A DNA stretch of 64,000 bases from Acanthaster planci (taxonomy: Eukaryota > Echinodermata > Asteroidea > Valvatida > Acanthasteridae): the NCBI RefSeq assembly GCF_001949145.1, contig NW_019091432.1, positions 112,800-176,799 on the forward strand. Reading direction: 5' to 3'. A program made the translations under genes and the position numbers. The notes beneath the pieces are model-generated. The model ran no database searches, was not told where the DNA came from, and worked only from the letters and a program-made list of their open reading frames with translations. This document shows, one piece after another, positions 13,809 to 26,500 of the stretch. How positions within the stretch are numbered: position 1 is the first letter of the stretch; the number at the start of each line of letters is the position of its first letter.

Positions 13809-14293
13809 GGCTGAGTCCGGGCAGCTTGTTCTCGTATGTTCAGGAACAGCTCGAATTGTTNNNNNNNNNNNNNNNNNNNNNNNNNNNNNNNNNNNNNNNN
13901 NNNNNNNNNNNNNNNNNNNNNNNNNNNNNNNNNNNNNNNNNNNNNNNNNNNNNNNNNNNNNNNNNNNNNNNNNNNNNNNNNNNNNNNNNNNNNNNNNNNN
14001 NNNNNNNNNNNNNNNNNNNNNNNNNNNNNNNNNNNNNNNNNNNNNNNNNNNNNNNNNNNNNNNNNNNNNNNNNNNNNNNNNNNNNNNNNNNNNNNNNNNN
14101 NNNNNNNNNNNNNNNNNNNNNNNNNNNNNNNNNNNNNNNNNNNNNNNNNNNNNNNNNNNNNNNNNNNNNNNNNNNNNNNNNNNNNNNNNNNNNNNNNNNN
14201 NNNNNNNNNNNNNNNNNNNNNNNNNNNNNNNNNNNNNNNNNCGAGCGCTAGAACGGGAAACCCGTGTCAAGAACAGGCCGCCCGAACTCGACC
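13809..14293. mobile_element. Harbinger-like miniature inverted-repeat element (copy 1, interrupted by the assembly gap)
   Basis: The left end reads GGCTGAGTCCGGGCAGC. The right end, reverse-complemented, reads GGTCGAGTTCGGGCGGC. Both are flanked by the trinucleotide TGT (13806-13808 and 14294-14296), a 3-bp target duplication. The same termini occur at 60580-61049 and at 62051. The GG start and 3-bp duplication fit PIF/Harbinger-type elements, but no transposase is present, so the superfamily is an inference. The internal 381 bases are N. Confidence 0.7.
13861..14241. other. Assembly gap (381 N)
   Basis: A run of N lies inside a miniature inverted-repeat element, where a hairpin may have defeated sequencing or assembly. 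A further single N is at 24430, inside the foldback element in INTS15 intron 1. Confidence 1.
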
Positions 14294-17200
14294 TGTATGT
14301 AGTAAATCATCCTCTTATGTTTTTTTCAAGATGTATGTTGTTGTCTCCGAATATGCATACAGTGTTGTGTCTATTTTCTGGTTTTAATTATGTCCTTGAG
14401 GTTGAAACCCGCCCCGTGATTACATTATTCATGAAGCTATATCACACATAGGCCTACATTCCACCGAATGAGGTTATCTATTTCGGATACTTTCAGGGCG
14501 AGCTATATAATGATGATTACACAAAGCCCGCCTGATTGCATCTGTTGACTAGAATCTGAGCAGTTGCGTATCTGGCGGGGGGAGGGGCAGGGGGACAATT
14601 CCCCTCCCCCCGACTGATATTTTACAACGGAAAGAAAGTAATTGGTATATTTATTTGTTATTAGCAACAGAACTCAACAAAACAACACCATGTTGAAAGA
14701 GCCATAAATGCATAGCCGCATTCCCTTCTGAATCCCCCCCACATTAAAAGCTGGATACGCCGAGTGTGAGACGTGCCAGACTCAGTTTGCAGAATCATTC
14801 GCGCAGCATGTTTTTCTATTCGTCGCCTATGATACGAGACGATGGAACCGAGATACTGGCTAAAAATAAACACGTCACCTAGCAGTCAGGCCAGGGTTAC
14901 CCACTGGGAAAACTCGTTTCTTCCAGTGAACCATTTTCACGCTTTTTAAATGAGTCCAAGGAGCTCTCACGCTTGTACTCCTGAAAATCACATTAAATAC
15001 TATTGACCTCTGCATGCAGAAAAGAAAGTTAATTTTACATTTAAAAAGTACTCACTTCCGCAGGAATCAGGAACCACGAATAAGGAACCGGTGGTTCCCA
15101 TTCGAAATGGTATGAAAATTATTTTTTGGATCATCCATTCTGAATAGGTTTGGTTTGAAAGGCTCAAAGTTTACATTTGGCTGACTAAAAGCTTTAATCA
15201 AATTTCAAACTTGTTTTCGGGTTGCTGTGGCAGAAAGTCATGTATAGGTGAGCTATGTTCATAGAGCCATTACAAAATGGCCGGTAAGTAATAACGTTTG
15301 TGGGAAAATGATCGTACACAGACTACCATGTACCGTGCGTGACGGTCTTCGTGAGAAAGTAAGAGCATCATGCGGCCAAGAGGAATGGCATTTCCGCTGG
15401 CGCGACTTTTGCGGAGGAACCGTGGAAAACCATTTAAAAGTGTAACGTGCTTTTCCCCAAAAATCAACAGTGTTCAAAAGTGCAACCAAAGCATTTCCTT
15501 CAAACGAAATGTACCTATAGGTTTACCTTCACAAAATCGCGAATGAGATTTTCAAAACTGTCCGAGCTCCAAGGTTTTCCTTACAGCGAAAGGTACTGCA
15601 GATTTGGGCCCCGCACATGTAAAAAAATGGAACATTCCTCAATATCCAAATCTTAGTTTTTGGAAAAAAGTTTTCAGTTTTACTGAAATAGAAAAACAGC
15701 ACATTAGCAATCAACTTGGATGATATTCTATTTTATTATGTCAGAGTTGGAGCAATATTACTTACCACACTGAAGAGCCAAAAAATCCCACCTGTTCGCC
15801 AACTCAGCACCAAGGCGTTTCCAGGATTGTGGTTTGTGTCCCATACACCTGCCCTAGATTGATCCAACCAGCAAACAGCGGTCCCTCGCCATGACGTTGA
15901 ACTTCGGTGACCGGAGAGATGCTTGACTGGAAGTCATCACGCAAACACGGTCCCGATTTTTAGCCTCGGGCCTGATAAACAGAGACAGTGATTTAGAATT
16001 TCGGATCCCGTTGCTGACGAGACTTCCCGAGAGCTAAGGTTCCGCACTGTGCAGTAAGAGGCCGGATTGGTCTGTGAGACCGAGGTCAAGTTGACAATCA
16101 CACTTCGTCACCTGATTGCGGTGCCACACTGATGAAGTAAGCAAACTAAGCATTGACCATTGACATACATGTACGTACGTGTGATGGCAGCTGTTTACGG
16201 TACAAGTCACTGTGTTGCCAGAAAAGTGACAAACGTCCTGATGCATGCACTTGGCAGATGAAAATGTATACAAACAGTTAAATGCCACCGCTGGTCGCAT
16301 AATGCTATTGCTTCTCAACAAGTAAACGAAAAGAAACTTCCCTTTTCAGAGATTGCAACCACAGTTTAGAATAGTGTACGTACAACCATACAGTATTGCT
16401 GCTTGTAGTATATGTTACACATGTACCAGCGAGAATGATTACCTGTATATATCCCATCCTCTCCCGTCCGTGTATGTAAGCAAATTAGTCGCAGTTTCTC
16501 CACCCGATTTTTTAATCTCTCACACGACTTTGTGTGTCATCTCTAACAGTAAGGCAGACCCAAGCAGTTGAATTAGTGGTCCAACACTCACTCAAGAGGT
16601 TGTGAATGCGAATGCAACGTTCATGCCGTACCGACTGCGTTGCCATGGCAATCATTTCTCTGTCTGTTTTCAGGTCCTCGTAAGTGCAACGGCACCGCGC
16701 ATGCATGCACTTCTGATAAGGGTTCAAACTTCCAAAGTAGCATAACTCTCAAGCAAAAGGGTATTGTGTCGCCAAGAGTGCAAGAAAGTGCAAAGGCATG
16801 GTCGGGTAGGGCCGGAAGTTCACGATAGGTTCCTGATCTGCTTACTTCATTAGCACGTTGTAATCGAAAGTGTGAATCCATATTGTGCAGTTATCGATGG
16901 ATTGAACTCGAGTTCAGTAAGTTACAGGGACTTCCTGGTACTGTGTTGTGCGTTCTTGCATTTGCCAAGTCGGCATGGCAGAGACTTAATGCAAGGGGCT
17001 TGAAAGGGGCTCGCATGCTATTGAACTGTTTTAGACGCTGTAGAAATGGAAATAATGTCACCACTTCCTTCAGTCGCACCGTGGTCTCACTCCGAAATAG
17101 TGATTCGCGTCCATAGTACTTTGCCAGTAGGCATGCGCGATCAGTGAACTTGTCTGTTATTGGAAGTTGCTATATAGATTGAATTCGACCTATAAGAAGG

Positions 17201-18091
17201 GATTAAATTCCATTTTGGTGTCATGAGAATATTCGAATTAAAGAAAAAAAAATAAACGCTATTCCCCGCCCATCAAACAACTGAAATGTAAAATAAATAT
17301 TCACGTAGGCCTATTCCAAAATAAAGCAGAATCAAGTAAATGGAATCCCGGAACGCAGTTTGATCCAAAACGTAATCAATAAGATCCGAAGACATCCTAA
17401 TGCTAGGTAACGAGACGCACACAATTGGAGACAGTGTAAACATAGACATTTTTATTGTTAAGAAAATGACATCATGTATGAACACACAATTATAAGCAGT
17501 ATATATCATTCCAATATATAATTTTTATTAATTGAAAATATTATACATACTGCTCTGAACATTTTACGACCTTTCTCTCCCTCTGCAATTTGCCCAAAAT
17601 GGTCTCCCTCCTCCGAACAAAAAAAAAATTATTTCTAGATTACACAAAATTTGTCACTTCCCTCCGACGAAACCATCTTATAAAACTCTTTTATATACCG
17701 GTTACTTCCATTTCTGTCTAGCTCTCTTACAAAGCAATCTGTTTGTAAGCTTTTCTTATTGGAGGAGAGTAAGGTGGCCTTATTCTTAGTTAGAACCATC
17801 TTCCTGTTTTATTTTACTGAAAAATAATGGCTCTAACGTTCTACTTGCCCTTTTTGTCCACTACACGAGAGTTCTTGAAGAAAAACTACATCTGTGGTGC
17901 TTTAATACACAATATTTATACACAAAACCGGTTAACAATGACATAGGCTTAACATCTTCCTTCCTAGTACACTTCAACCTTAAATATAGTATTTTCACTC
18001 TTTGAAATATTTTTTAAATTAATAGAGTATATTCGAAACAATCCTCTGAGACTTGTTTGACTCCCACCTCGAAGAGCTTTCTTACTCTTCC
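14294..18091. other. Intergenic region downstream of the metalloproteinase gene
   Basis: I find no supported exon. A G-rich tract followed by its C-rich complement (about 14576-14611) can fold into a hairpin. TTTATT at about 17451 and 17524 would read AATAAA on the minus strand and could be polyadenylation signals for the metalloproteinase, whose stop codon is at 18092; this is a suggestion only. Confidence 0.4.
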
Positions 18092-21000
18092 TTATTGTTC
18101 TGGTGGGCAGTCGAAATATTCCACCAGAAAGTCTTTCGGGTATTCCGGATCCAACTGGTCTTTCCCGTTCGGGAACCGGTAGAATTCCCTCCCAACAAGA
18201 AGATATCGATCACCTGTAATGAGTACATGAAACATTTTTTTTCCCTCAAAGACAGGTTACTTAACTTTCATCAGCTATTCCTATAATTATCCTCACAGAC
18301 TCACAAATTACAAAGAACGGAGAAAATATACAAAAGGTTCAACTGTCACTTTCCGGTGGAGTTAAATATAGACCCTTTTGCACTTCATAATGTAAACGGA
18401 TGGTGTTTCCAATACCTTGTGCATCAACAAATGCTGCGCGTACTCGGCTCTTGGCAGGCAGTCCGTCAAACACCTTGTGCACTCCCAGCGGGAACCCATC
18501 AACGAGTGTTTGGGCTAGCTCGTCATATTTCCACACCTTGCCAAAAAATAATAATCTCAATAATTCCACAATAAATCAGGTAGAGCGAACACGACTTGTC
18601 ATTCCAGAGCTACCGTGTAATTTAAAACTATGGTGGCCTTGGATTGACATGAAATTTAATTTTGATAGCAGTCGACAACATGTGCCCATCCTTTCGAAAC
18701 TTGTTCTACTATTTCAAACACTTAATGGTCAGGTAACTATATACTGGCTCACCTTAGAATATTTGAAGAAATAAGTATGTCGCTGGTCCCTGTCTTGCAT
18801 GACTGCTGTGGGTGATTTGGGCACGCCTGCTAGACTTGCTATCTTGGAGGCCTTGTTCTCTTCTACGTTCTTGCCGTCATATGTCCAGTAGTTCTTACCT
18901 ATTATGGCATTTAACCCAATGAAAGCAATGGCATGAGATTATAAATCATTGTTAAAATGTGAATTTCTGTTTCTTGTAATGTTGGAAAGAAGAAAATGTC
19001 GTCGTTCAAATTAATGCAGAGAGTGGAATGTAGGGTAGGGTCTCCTCAAGCTCCTCCTCTACCATATGCATACGTCCCACAAAATCAGCTGTTCCCGTGC
19101 CAAAATTAATTCCAAACTTCCCACAGCTAAAACACACCTATAAGAAGGATTTTCTAAATATTGAGAACTAACTACAAACACTCGTTTTTCTTCTTCCGTT
19201 CTCAATATCACATGCCATGCTAAGTTAAATTGACCGAAAGGATGATTTTGGGGTCAGATTTTTGTGTTAACCTACCCTTGAAAAACACCACTTTGCCGTC
19301 CCATCGCGTGTACACCGCCGTGGCACCCACTTTCAATCGTTCGAAGTAATCTCTGCAAACGGTCCCTTCTGAAGAGCCAACAAACTCTTTATTTGTCGAC
19401 ATCTTCCAGAATTTACTTCCCTACAAAAAGCCACAGCCGTGTGAAGTTAAGATACGGTTTGAGGAGAAATTTGGTAACCCACAAGTCGATCTGCTAGTTT
19501 TAAGTTCTCCAAAACAGATTATGCACTTGTTCTGGCACACTTTACGTGCGAGTCCACAGCAACATATCTGCGGCATAACACAGCACCGTGGGATGTTCCG
19601 TGCACAGAAATGTTTGTAAACCCGTTTTTAAAAGTTCTTGGTACACCTCGTTGAATTTTACGTCCACCTTCTAAAATATCTTACAAAAGTAACTTACTGA
19701 AAACACATGTAAGACATTGTTGACGACCGTCAGACTATCGACGCCCCGCTGACATATTTCGTGATAGGTTCGCGCGACCGTTGGAGTATCTACAGCCTCT
19801 TTAGACGGACCATCGGGTTTCGGCCCTGAGACAAAACACGTACAATCAGGGACAGTATTGCTGTAAGATTCTTCAGTATCCCAATAACCACACAAAAGTT
19901 TGTAGACACGTTCAGAAACAAGAAGAAAACTGACAAACAGAAGACATGAGCATGAATATAAGCTGCTCCAAGCTCGAAATGAAATGACTTATTCTTACCA
20001 TACAAAAGCTGAATACCGTACGTATCATCTTCTGGCAATACAAAGTCAGGAATATAACCTTTATCGTACGGAAACATTAGTGAGGACTTGTCTGTAGCAT
20101 GGGCTAAGCCTAGGGCGTGGCCGATCTCATGCGCAACTGTGTAGAAATAGTCCGTTCCTTTGAAGATTACAAAAAGAAAGAAATAGTTCTTATAACTTCA
20201 GTGTTTTTGGCAGGCGAAATATTATTATTATATCGAGAAGTCGCAAAGTTGTACTTTAGGGTTTGGGCTGATGTATTGAATCAAGCTATCCTACATTTAT
20301 TTTGTGTATTATTTTGAGCAGGAATTTTACTGAACGTGTCTGAAAAGTTTGTGCATTTCCATGGTTTGGTCCTTTCGTGTTTGCTGTGGTCGAGTAAAAA
20401 CATAATTTACACGTTATAGTCTTCTTTTCTTTTCCTTTCTTTTTATGATGTCTCGGCATAACACGTGAAATGTCGTCCAGATTTCGTTATTTTAAGCCAA
20501 ATAGTTCAGTTATTAACAACCTTTCTTGTGTCGAACTTTTCAGCCAACAAACCTTCGTCGACTTCTCTATGAGTGAACGTCTCCGAGTTGTCGAGATGCA
20601 CGTCCCCATTCGCTGTTCCCCAGCCACTGTTGGGAAAGAAGGCGTGTCCCAGGGTCCCACCCGGCCCGTCGAAGGTTGGATCTCGCGGAATGTCAGAGTG
20701 GTAATAAGAACCGAATGAGATTTCAATATCAGCCGCCTCATTGTCACTGACCTGAAGAGGCAATCTATAGCAGTATAAGTCAGGGGGCTGTGGGGTATAA
20801 CCCTACTCGAAATAAATTGTTGGGTGTCCAAGATTCGGCCTAACTGGATTCTCAGAAGACTCTGAGGATCCCGGAATATGACCCTTGCCAACTTGGCCCC
20901 ATTTGTTACGCTGCTGTTAATGTTGAAAGCAAAAGTAATAAAAATGACGATTACAGTGATGATGACAAGTCAAAAGTAATGACAAAATGAAATCTTGTTC

Positions 21001-22590
21001 AGCCTTTGTTGGGTGTGAAACAATTGCCCTTACAAAAAAATTTGAATGTGTACATCCATTCAGGCAGGAGAGAGAAAAAGTTCCAACATAAATGCCTCTA
21101 TTATTAATTCAACCTCTTGAATAGGCTATACGTATACCATGTCCAATTTGACCAAGAAGGAAACCAACAAGAAACTTGTTGTAAGTCAAGGCAAATTCTA
21201 CCCGTATGTTACCCTGGTAAAAGACAGAGGTGTAACGTCACTCCAAACTTTCAAGGCTCTCTCCGTGTCGTCCCTGACCTGCGCATCAGTGATTCTAGAC
21301 CGCGACCTCTCTGGGTAGTTGACAATCCTAGGTTGAATGGGAACAGTCACTTTACCAAAACAATTGTAACAATAATATTATAGGACAAGCACAAGGCGTG
21401 TAGTTGGCGCACGCAGTTCAAGCTAGTATGGCAATAAGGTTTCCACACACCACCCGGATGTCTGATAAAATAATTTTTATGGTAGGACAGACTTTATACA
21501 TCGACAATTACCATCAATTCGATATCGTGTCTAACTTTTCACGCCACGAGCCATATTCTGTGATCTTATGGCCGCCCTTTCTACTTAATGTTTGAGTCAA
21601 ATAAGAGCAAAACAAATGTTCCTTATCAGGGGCTTATTATCTCGCCTCCCGTTGTTAGTGGTAGAGTGAAGGCCGTTTTGTGCTGAGAATTTTCTCTCTT
21701 TGGAAGACCATACCGATTTTTAAAAGAGTGGTAGATGTATTATCTCTAAGTTGGCCAAAATGACGATATTCTTATATACTTGTAAGTAATGTCATTCGTT
21801 TTCCACTTGAAGTTCAATCCAGCCACAACATATCGCTTTTTGCGCCTATCTCCGGACTCTGCCGGCCCGTAGTTCTCAATTCTGGTATCCGTTAGTTCCT
21901 CCGGTTCGTCGTGGACACCGCAGCGGGCCGTATTGATCATCCTGACCGTGGCCTCGTCGAGTACGCCAGTTTGGTTAACGGCGGCGTACCGCTGCATCTT
22001 CCGGATGGCAAGAGACATCTCTGTCACATTCATCTGCTCTGGTGGCATATTACCCTTTTGCGGGGTGATGTAGCCATAGTTTGACAGGAAACTCTGTTTT
22101 GCATTGGAAAGAAAAACTTCAAAAATGCGACGGCCTGTGACTCAGGGAAAGTATGTAACCGAAACTATAGAAAATTCTGACCGCCACCGTTCAAAGTAGG
22201 ACAGAGATTTTTTTAGTTTTCTTTGGGTAAACAGTCAACAAGCTCGATTTTGAACACCTGTCCGGGTTTTTTTTTTATTGTTTCTATTTCAACGAACAAG
22301 CGGGAGCTTAGTCCTGTAATAATTATAATAAATATATGCACCTTTTATCAAGACTTACTGATACGCACTTGACAAAGTTTTGTACCGAAAGATATGTAAT
22401 CTCGGAATTCGAGAAAAGCTATTGAAAGGATCAGTCGACTTACCGCTGCCTTAACAAGCGTCAGGATGTCACGAGGGTCTATCATCAGATCAAAGAAGGC
22501 GGGTGCTGACTCCGATATTCTGCAATTCAAGCAGGAGATTGCTAGAAATACCATCTTCAACGCAGAGAAAACGCTAATACGGCAATCCAT
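18092..22590 (-). CDS. Secreted, furin-activated matrix metalloproteinase (M10A; 10 exons, 531 aa)
   Basis: The exons on the minus strand are 22590-22444, 22093-21780, 21327-21213, 20751-20553, 20157-19999, 19825-19698, 19420-19276, 18898-18753, 18536-18416 and 18213-18092. Every junction is AG/GT, phases agree, and the total is 1596 nt. The protein has a hydrophobic N-terminus (signal peptide, about 1-28), a propeptide starting FLSNYGYI with the cysteine switch ARCGVHD (C107), and a furin-type site RRKKR (132-136) before YVVAG. The catalytic domain has the SDVTPLSF segment, structural-zinc histidines (about H210, H228, H244), the zinc site HEIGHALGLAH (268-278, E269 catalytic) and Met-turn M286. 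A hinge (GPKPDGPSKE) leads to a four-bladed hemopexin domain bounded by C336 and C527. No membrane or GPI tail follows, so it is secreted and probably cleaved in the secretory pathway to degrade extracellular matrix. Oddities: the switch lacks the usual first proline (PRCG to ARCG), and HD replaces PD. The specific vertebrate orthologue is not assigned. Confidence 0.95.
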
Positions 22591-23557
22591 TGTTCCAAAT
22601 ACGGCAGACCACTTCTTACAGCAGTGCCAAAATAATAAACTTATTAATACAAAGGCGGTTTGAAAGATCTGTGCGATGAAGATGTACTGCACAAGTGGAT
22701 CAACTGTCAGGTCCCATCCAGTAAGCTCAGCAAATATAGGCATATCTGGCGCACCTGCTAGAAATTGAGTGATTTCCGTGAGGGATGACTGGTTATTAGC
22801 ACCGCCATACGAAGCCAGCTTTTCTTGGCTGCCGTTTCAATTTCCAGGCATTGGTTTGACGAGTGATCTATAATGCATACGTTTTGCAGGTCATGAAACA
22901 GCTCAAGCTGTTCTACATACAATGTGTAGGTGTGATTTTCCAAGTAACCAAAAAAAAAGACCCGTCACTTGAGAAAAGGCCCTTGATTCTCGGCTCAGCA
23001 TTTGAGTGCCTACAAAAGCACTTGACTATACTTGGCAGGGGAATGTGTCACTGTTCTACTGTTTTTCAGTTTGAGGAATTTAATTTTCATTGAAATAAAT
23101 AGAAGAAACTGGGTTGAGGAGATATCATTAATAGCCTCTCGTTTTTTATTTCCTTAATCAAATAAAGGTCCTATCGATCTATTAAGCTAGAATTGAATTC
23201 GAAATATTCCCTATATCTTTACCAGTGAAAAATGGACCGTGTCTATGTCTCGCTCGAGTAACAGAGCCTATTTGGCTCCAATCGAACGCACCATGGTATC
23301 ACAGCAGTGTTCAGTGTTACGTCGAACATCACGGCGGTAAATGCGTAAATGTGACCCGAGATGAAGGTCAGGAGAGACGGCAAAACCATGCCCATAAAAC
23401 ATATTACACAATACTGACTCAATTTTGTGACAAATTAACGGGCGAAATTCGTGCTCTCTTAATGCAGAAAGAGACGATTCCAGACGCACAGCGTCTCAGG
23501 CCGAATGTTGATACAAGGTTCAAACTGTTGGTGGCGCCACAGAGTTTGATGTGCAAG
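22591..23557. promoter_or_regulatory. Shared 5' region between the divergent metalloproteinase and INTS15 genes
   Basis: The metalloproteinase ATG (22590, leftward) and the INTS15 ATG (23558, rightward) are 967 bp apart, so both promoters and both 5' UTRs must lie here. The palindrome GTGGCGCCAC lies about 25 bp upstream of the INTS15 start codon. I see no clear TATA box placed to decide a start site. The role is inferred from gene layout alone. Confidence 0.5.
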
Positions 23558-26500
23558 ATGGCGTCGTACACAATCGGGCCCGGTGAGATTAAACTTAAAA
23601 TTTTAAGTAGATTTGGTGATAGTAATATTGTGTTTTATGCTGGCTGAAGCATCTCTTACGTGTGATTTATTGAACTGTTACTACAGGTACGCATCCTGGT
23701 GTTATTCATTCATTCGATTGTAGGCCTACATAGGACCATGGACTCGAGGTAGAAATCTACATGTACGTACCTCCATGATAGGACTAGCTAGCCCCACTAT
23801 TGCGGGGATGTCAGACAACTCGACCGTTTGCCAAGTCGTCCGTTAGGACAACTCGACTTTGACGGAGAGACAACTCGACCAGTGAGATCTCTTCACATAA
23901 TACAGTCGTTTTCCCAGTTCAAGATAGTGAAATTATTCAGTCAGATTGCAGCTGTACAAAAATCCTTGAATTCCAGTGAAATGTGGTCACCGTCCACTTG
24001 TGTGATAGAGACACCATGGTTTACCACCAAATCAGTTTCAAATTTTAAGCTTTTAATTCCGACATATGGGATCTATGGAAGTGGTGACACCTTTTGTCGT
24101 TCTGGACCTGTTACCGGAAAGTAACCATGCTAGCAGCAAATCTGTTTTCAGCCAGAACCATTGCAAAAAGCTTATTTTCTAATGAAAAATTCTTAAATTT
24201 AGAAAACTTGGTTCATAAATAAGAATTCCAATGAATTTTTAAAAAATTGGATCTTGTGTAATGTTGTTGTTTTGTTTTAATGGTGCTTTCAGCAGCTCAG
24301 GCTATTTGCGGCAATAACTGTACGTTTATTCATACACTTTATTAATCAGCATCACATTACGGAGTTAAGAACAAGGTCCAGTTTTAGAGGCAAGAGGAAA
24401 CCGAAGTACCCGGAGAAAACCTGCGAGAGNGGATCTTGTATAAATTTCGTCTCAACATTTTTAGCTGCACTGCGCGGGCCATCAACAATACTACTTCGTG
24501 CCGCACAGCTGACGAACCCATTACGTCACGTACTTTCTGCAACGTCCGTATTAGCGAGATGAGTTATTCAGTTTTCGGCCAGTTTTAATAAAACGCAACT
24601 TTGAAAGTCATTTTGATTAAACAGACATTAGATGCAAGAGTTTATATGACTGTTGGGTATGAAAAAAAGGATTTTGGGATCACTCGTAGTGAGTGATATA
24701 TATCTAAACATGAAATTCCATCCTTGAGGCATACATGTATGGCCTCAATAGATGACTGGGCTGAGCGGGCAGTGTCCCGCAATGGACGACTTGTCTCAAC
24801 GGTCGACTTGTCTCTTCCTTTTACGTACGGATGGTCGAGTTGTCTTAACGGTCGAGTTTTCTCAACGGTTGAGTTGTCTGAAGTCGAGTTAGCAAACGGT
24901 CGAGTTGTCCGGACCTTCACTAGGGCCTAGTGTGGCACAGACTCTCACTCCCGCTCCATCCGTGGCCACACATCCGTATACGCAATTTCGTGTCGGCATA
25001 CTGAAATTTTTTGCACACCACTTATCATCATGGGTGCAATTTCTTTTGCACACAGAAATGATCCTTAGCCTCTCAGCTTTATTAGCGCCATTTATTGAAT
25101 GATTTCACTCACATTGTTGTGGTATTTTCCCGTCTTTTTGCCTTCACCCATTCAATCTCACGGACTCGATCTCACAGTCGCCATTTTAAAATAAGGTCGT
25201 TGAACATTACGTCACTTGACCCCTCATCGTCTCAATGGCTGTTCCATGTCAAGACATATCTAATACATGGACTGAGCGATAAGATACTAGGTCTACATGT
25301 GCCAATGGGCTCTTCCAAATCTTTGGCAGCAGTTTAGATGCCTTGACATGGAACAGCCGTTGAGACGATGAGGGGTCAAGTGACCTTATTTTAAAGATGG
25401 CAACTGTGAGAGCGAGCCTGTGAGATTGAATGAGTGAACATGGTGGAGGCAAGACTGGAAAAGACTAAACAAAGGAGTGTTTTTTATACTCTTGTTCAAG
25501 GTACATGTAAAATCAATTGGTTTCACTTGGTGCTGCTTGAGGAATTAAAGGGGGTGTTCCACTTGTATATGCTTTCCATGATATATACATGTACAGTATC
25601 TATCATAAAACATACAATGTAAGACTGTAGTTTTAAAAGCATTATGCCATTAGTCTTAAATTTCAGTGAAAAGGATAATCTCTCAGCCTAATTGCTAGCC
25701 CATTCCTTTGATTTTGCAATCATCTAAAAGGGTATATCATTTAGCTTCTTTTTGGATTTTACATGTGTACTATAACCTGTGAAGTGTGAACTGGAAATCT
25801 TTAAAATGGCAGCTTAGTACACACGCAGCATTTGTCATACAAAAATGTTTAATTTCATGTTCTAAGACCAAAAGACCTTACAAGTACATGTATGCAATTG
25901 TCTTTTAATTGATTTATTTATTTAAAGGTTGTCAACTGTAGACAACTTTTTTTAGTTTGAATGTTTGACAGTACCTGACTAGTTTAAGTGAGCAAAATTT
26001 GCATAAATATTTCTAGACAATATTTTCCTTCATACTGTTTCTTTGAATGCCCCATCATCCAATTCCTTTCTAGTTGCTTTTGATGATTTTTGTATGGCTT
26101 GGCATTTTCTTTTGGTTTGGAAAGTTTACTAAAGCCTTCATGAAGGTAGAAAAATGAGACAAGCTTCGGTTTGAACTGATTACCTTTTATTCTGAAAAGT
26201 CACCAAAAAATGTATGTCCAACACCAATATAATAAATGCTTTACCTGAAAGTCACAACAAGATAAAAATGTGTTTTGCCATGAAGTTAATAATTAATAAG
26301 GGTTTGCTAAAAGTAAACACAGGAAAACTACTTCTTCAGGTCCTGGCAAATCACAGAGTTTGTGATATAAAAATGGAAACTCAAACAATTAACTTTCTCT
26401 GAGTACGTCCAACACCGTGGTGTTATGAGTCAGCTTCTACAAGGATAATAATTCTGAGAGAGAATTTTTCTTATTAAATGAATGTACCAACTAGCTGATG

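Noticed and set aside
13786-14451. Long open frames across the N gap
   Set aside because: They are open only because N codons are not stops.
14576-14611. G-quadruplex at the G-rich tract
   Set aside because: Only three separate G-runs are present before the complementary C-run; a hairpin is the simpler reading.
20487-20891. Minus-strand 134-aa open frame over the metalloproteinase catalytic exon
   Set aside because: It is an out-of-frame shadow; the real exon is 20751-20553 in another frame.
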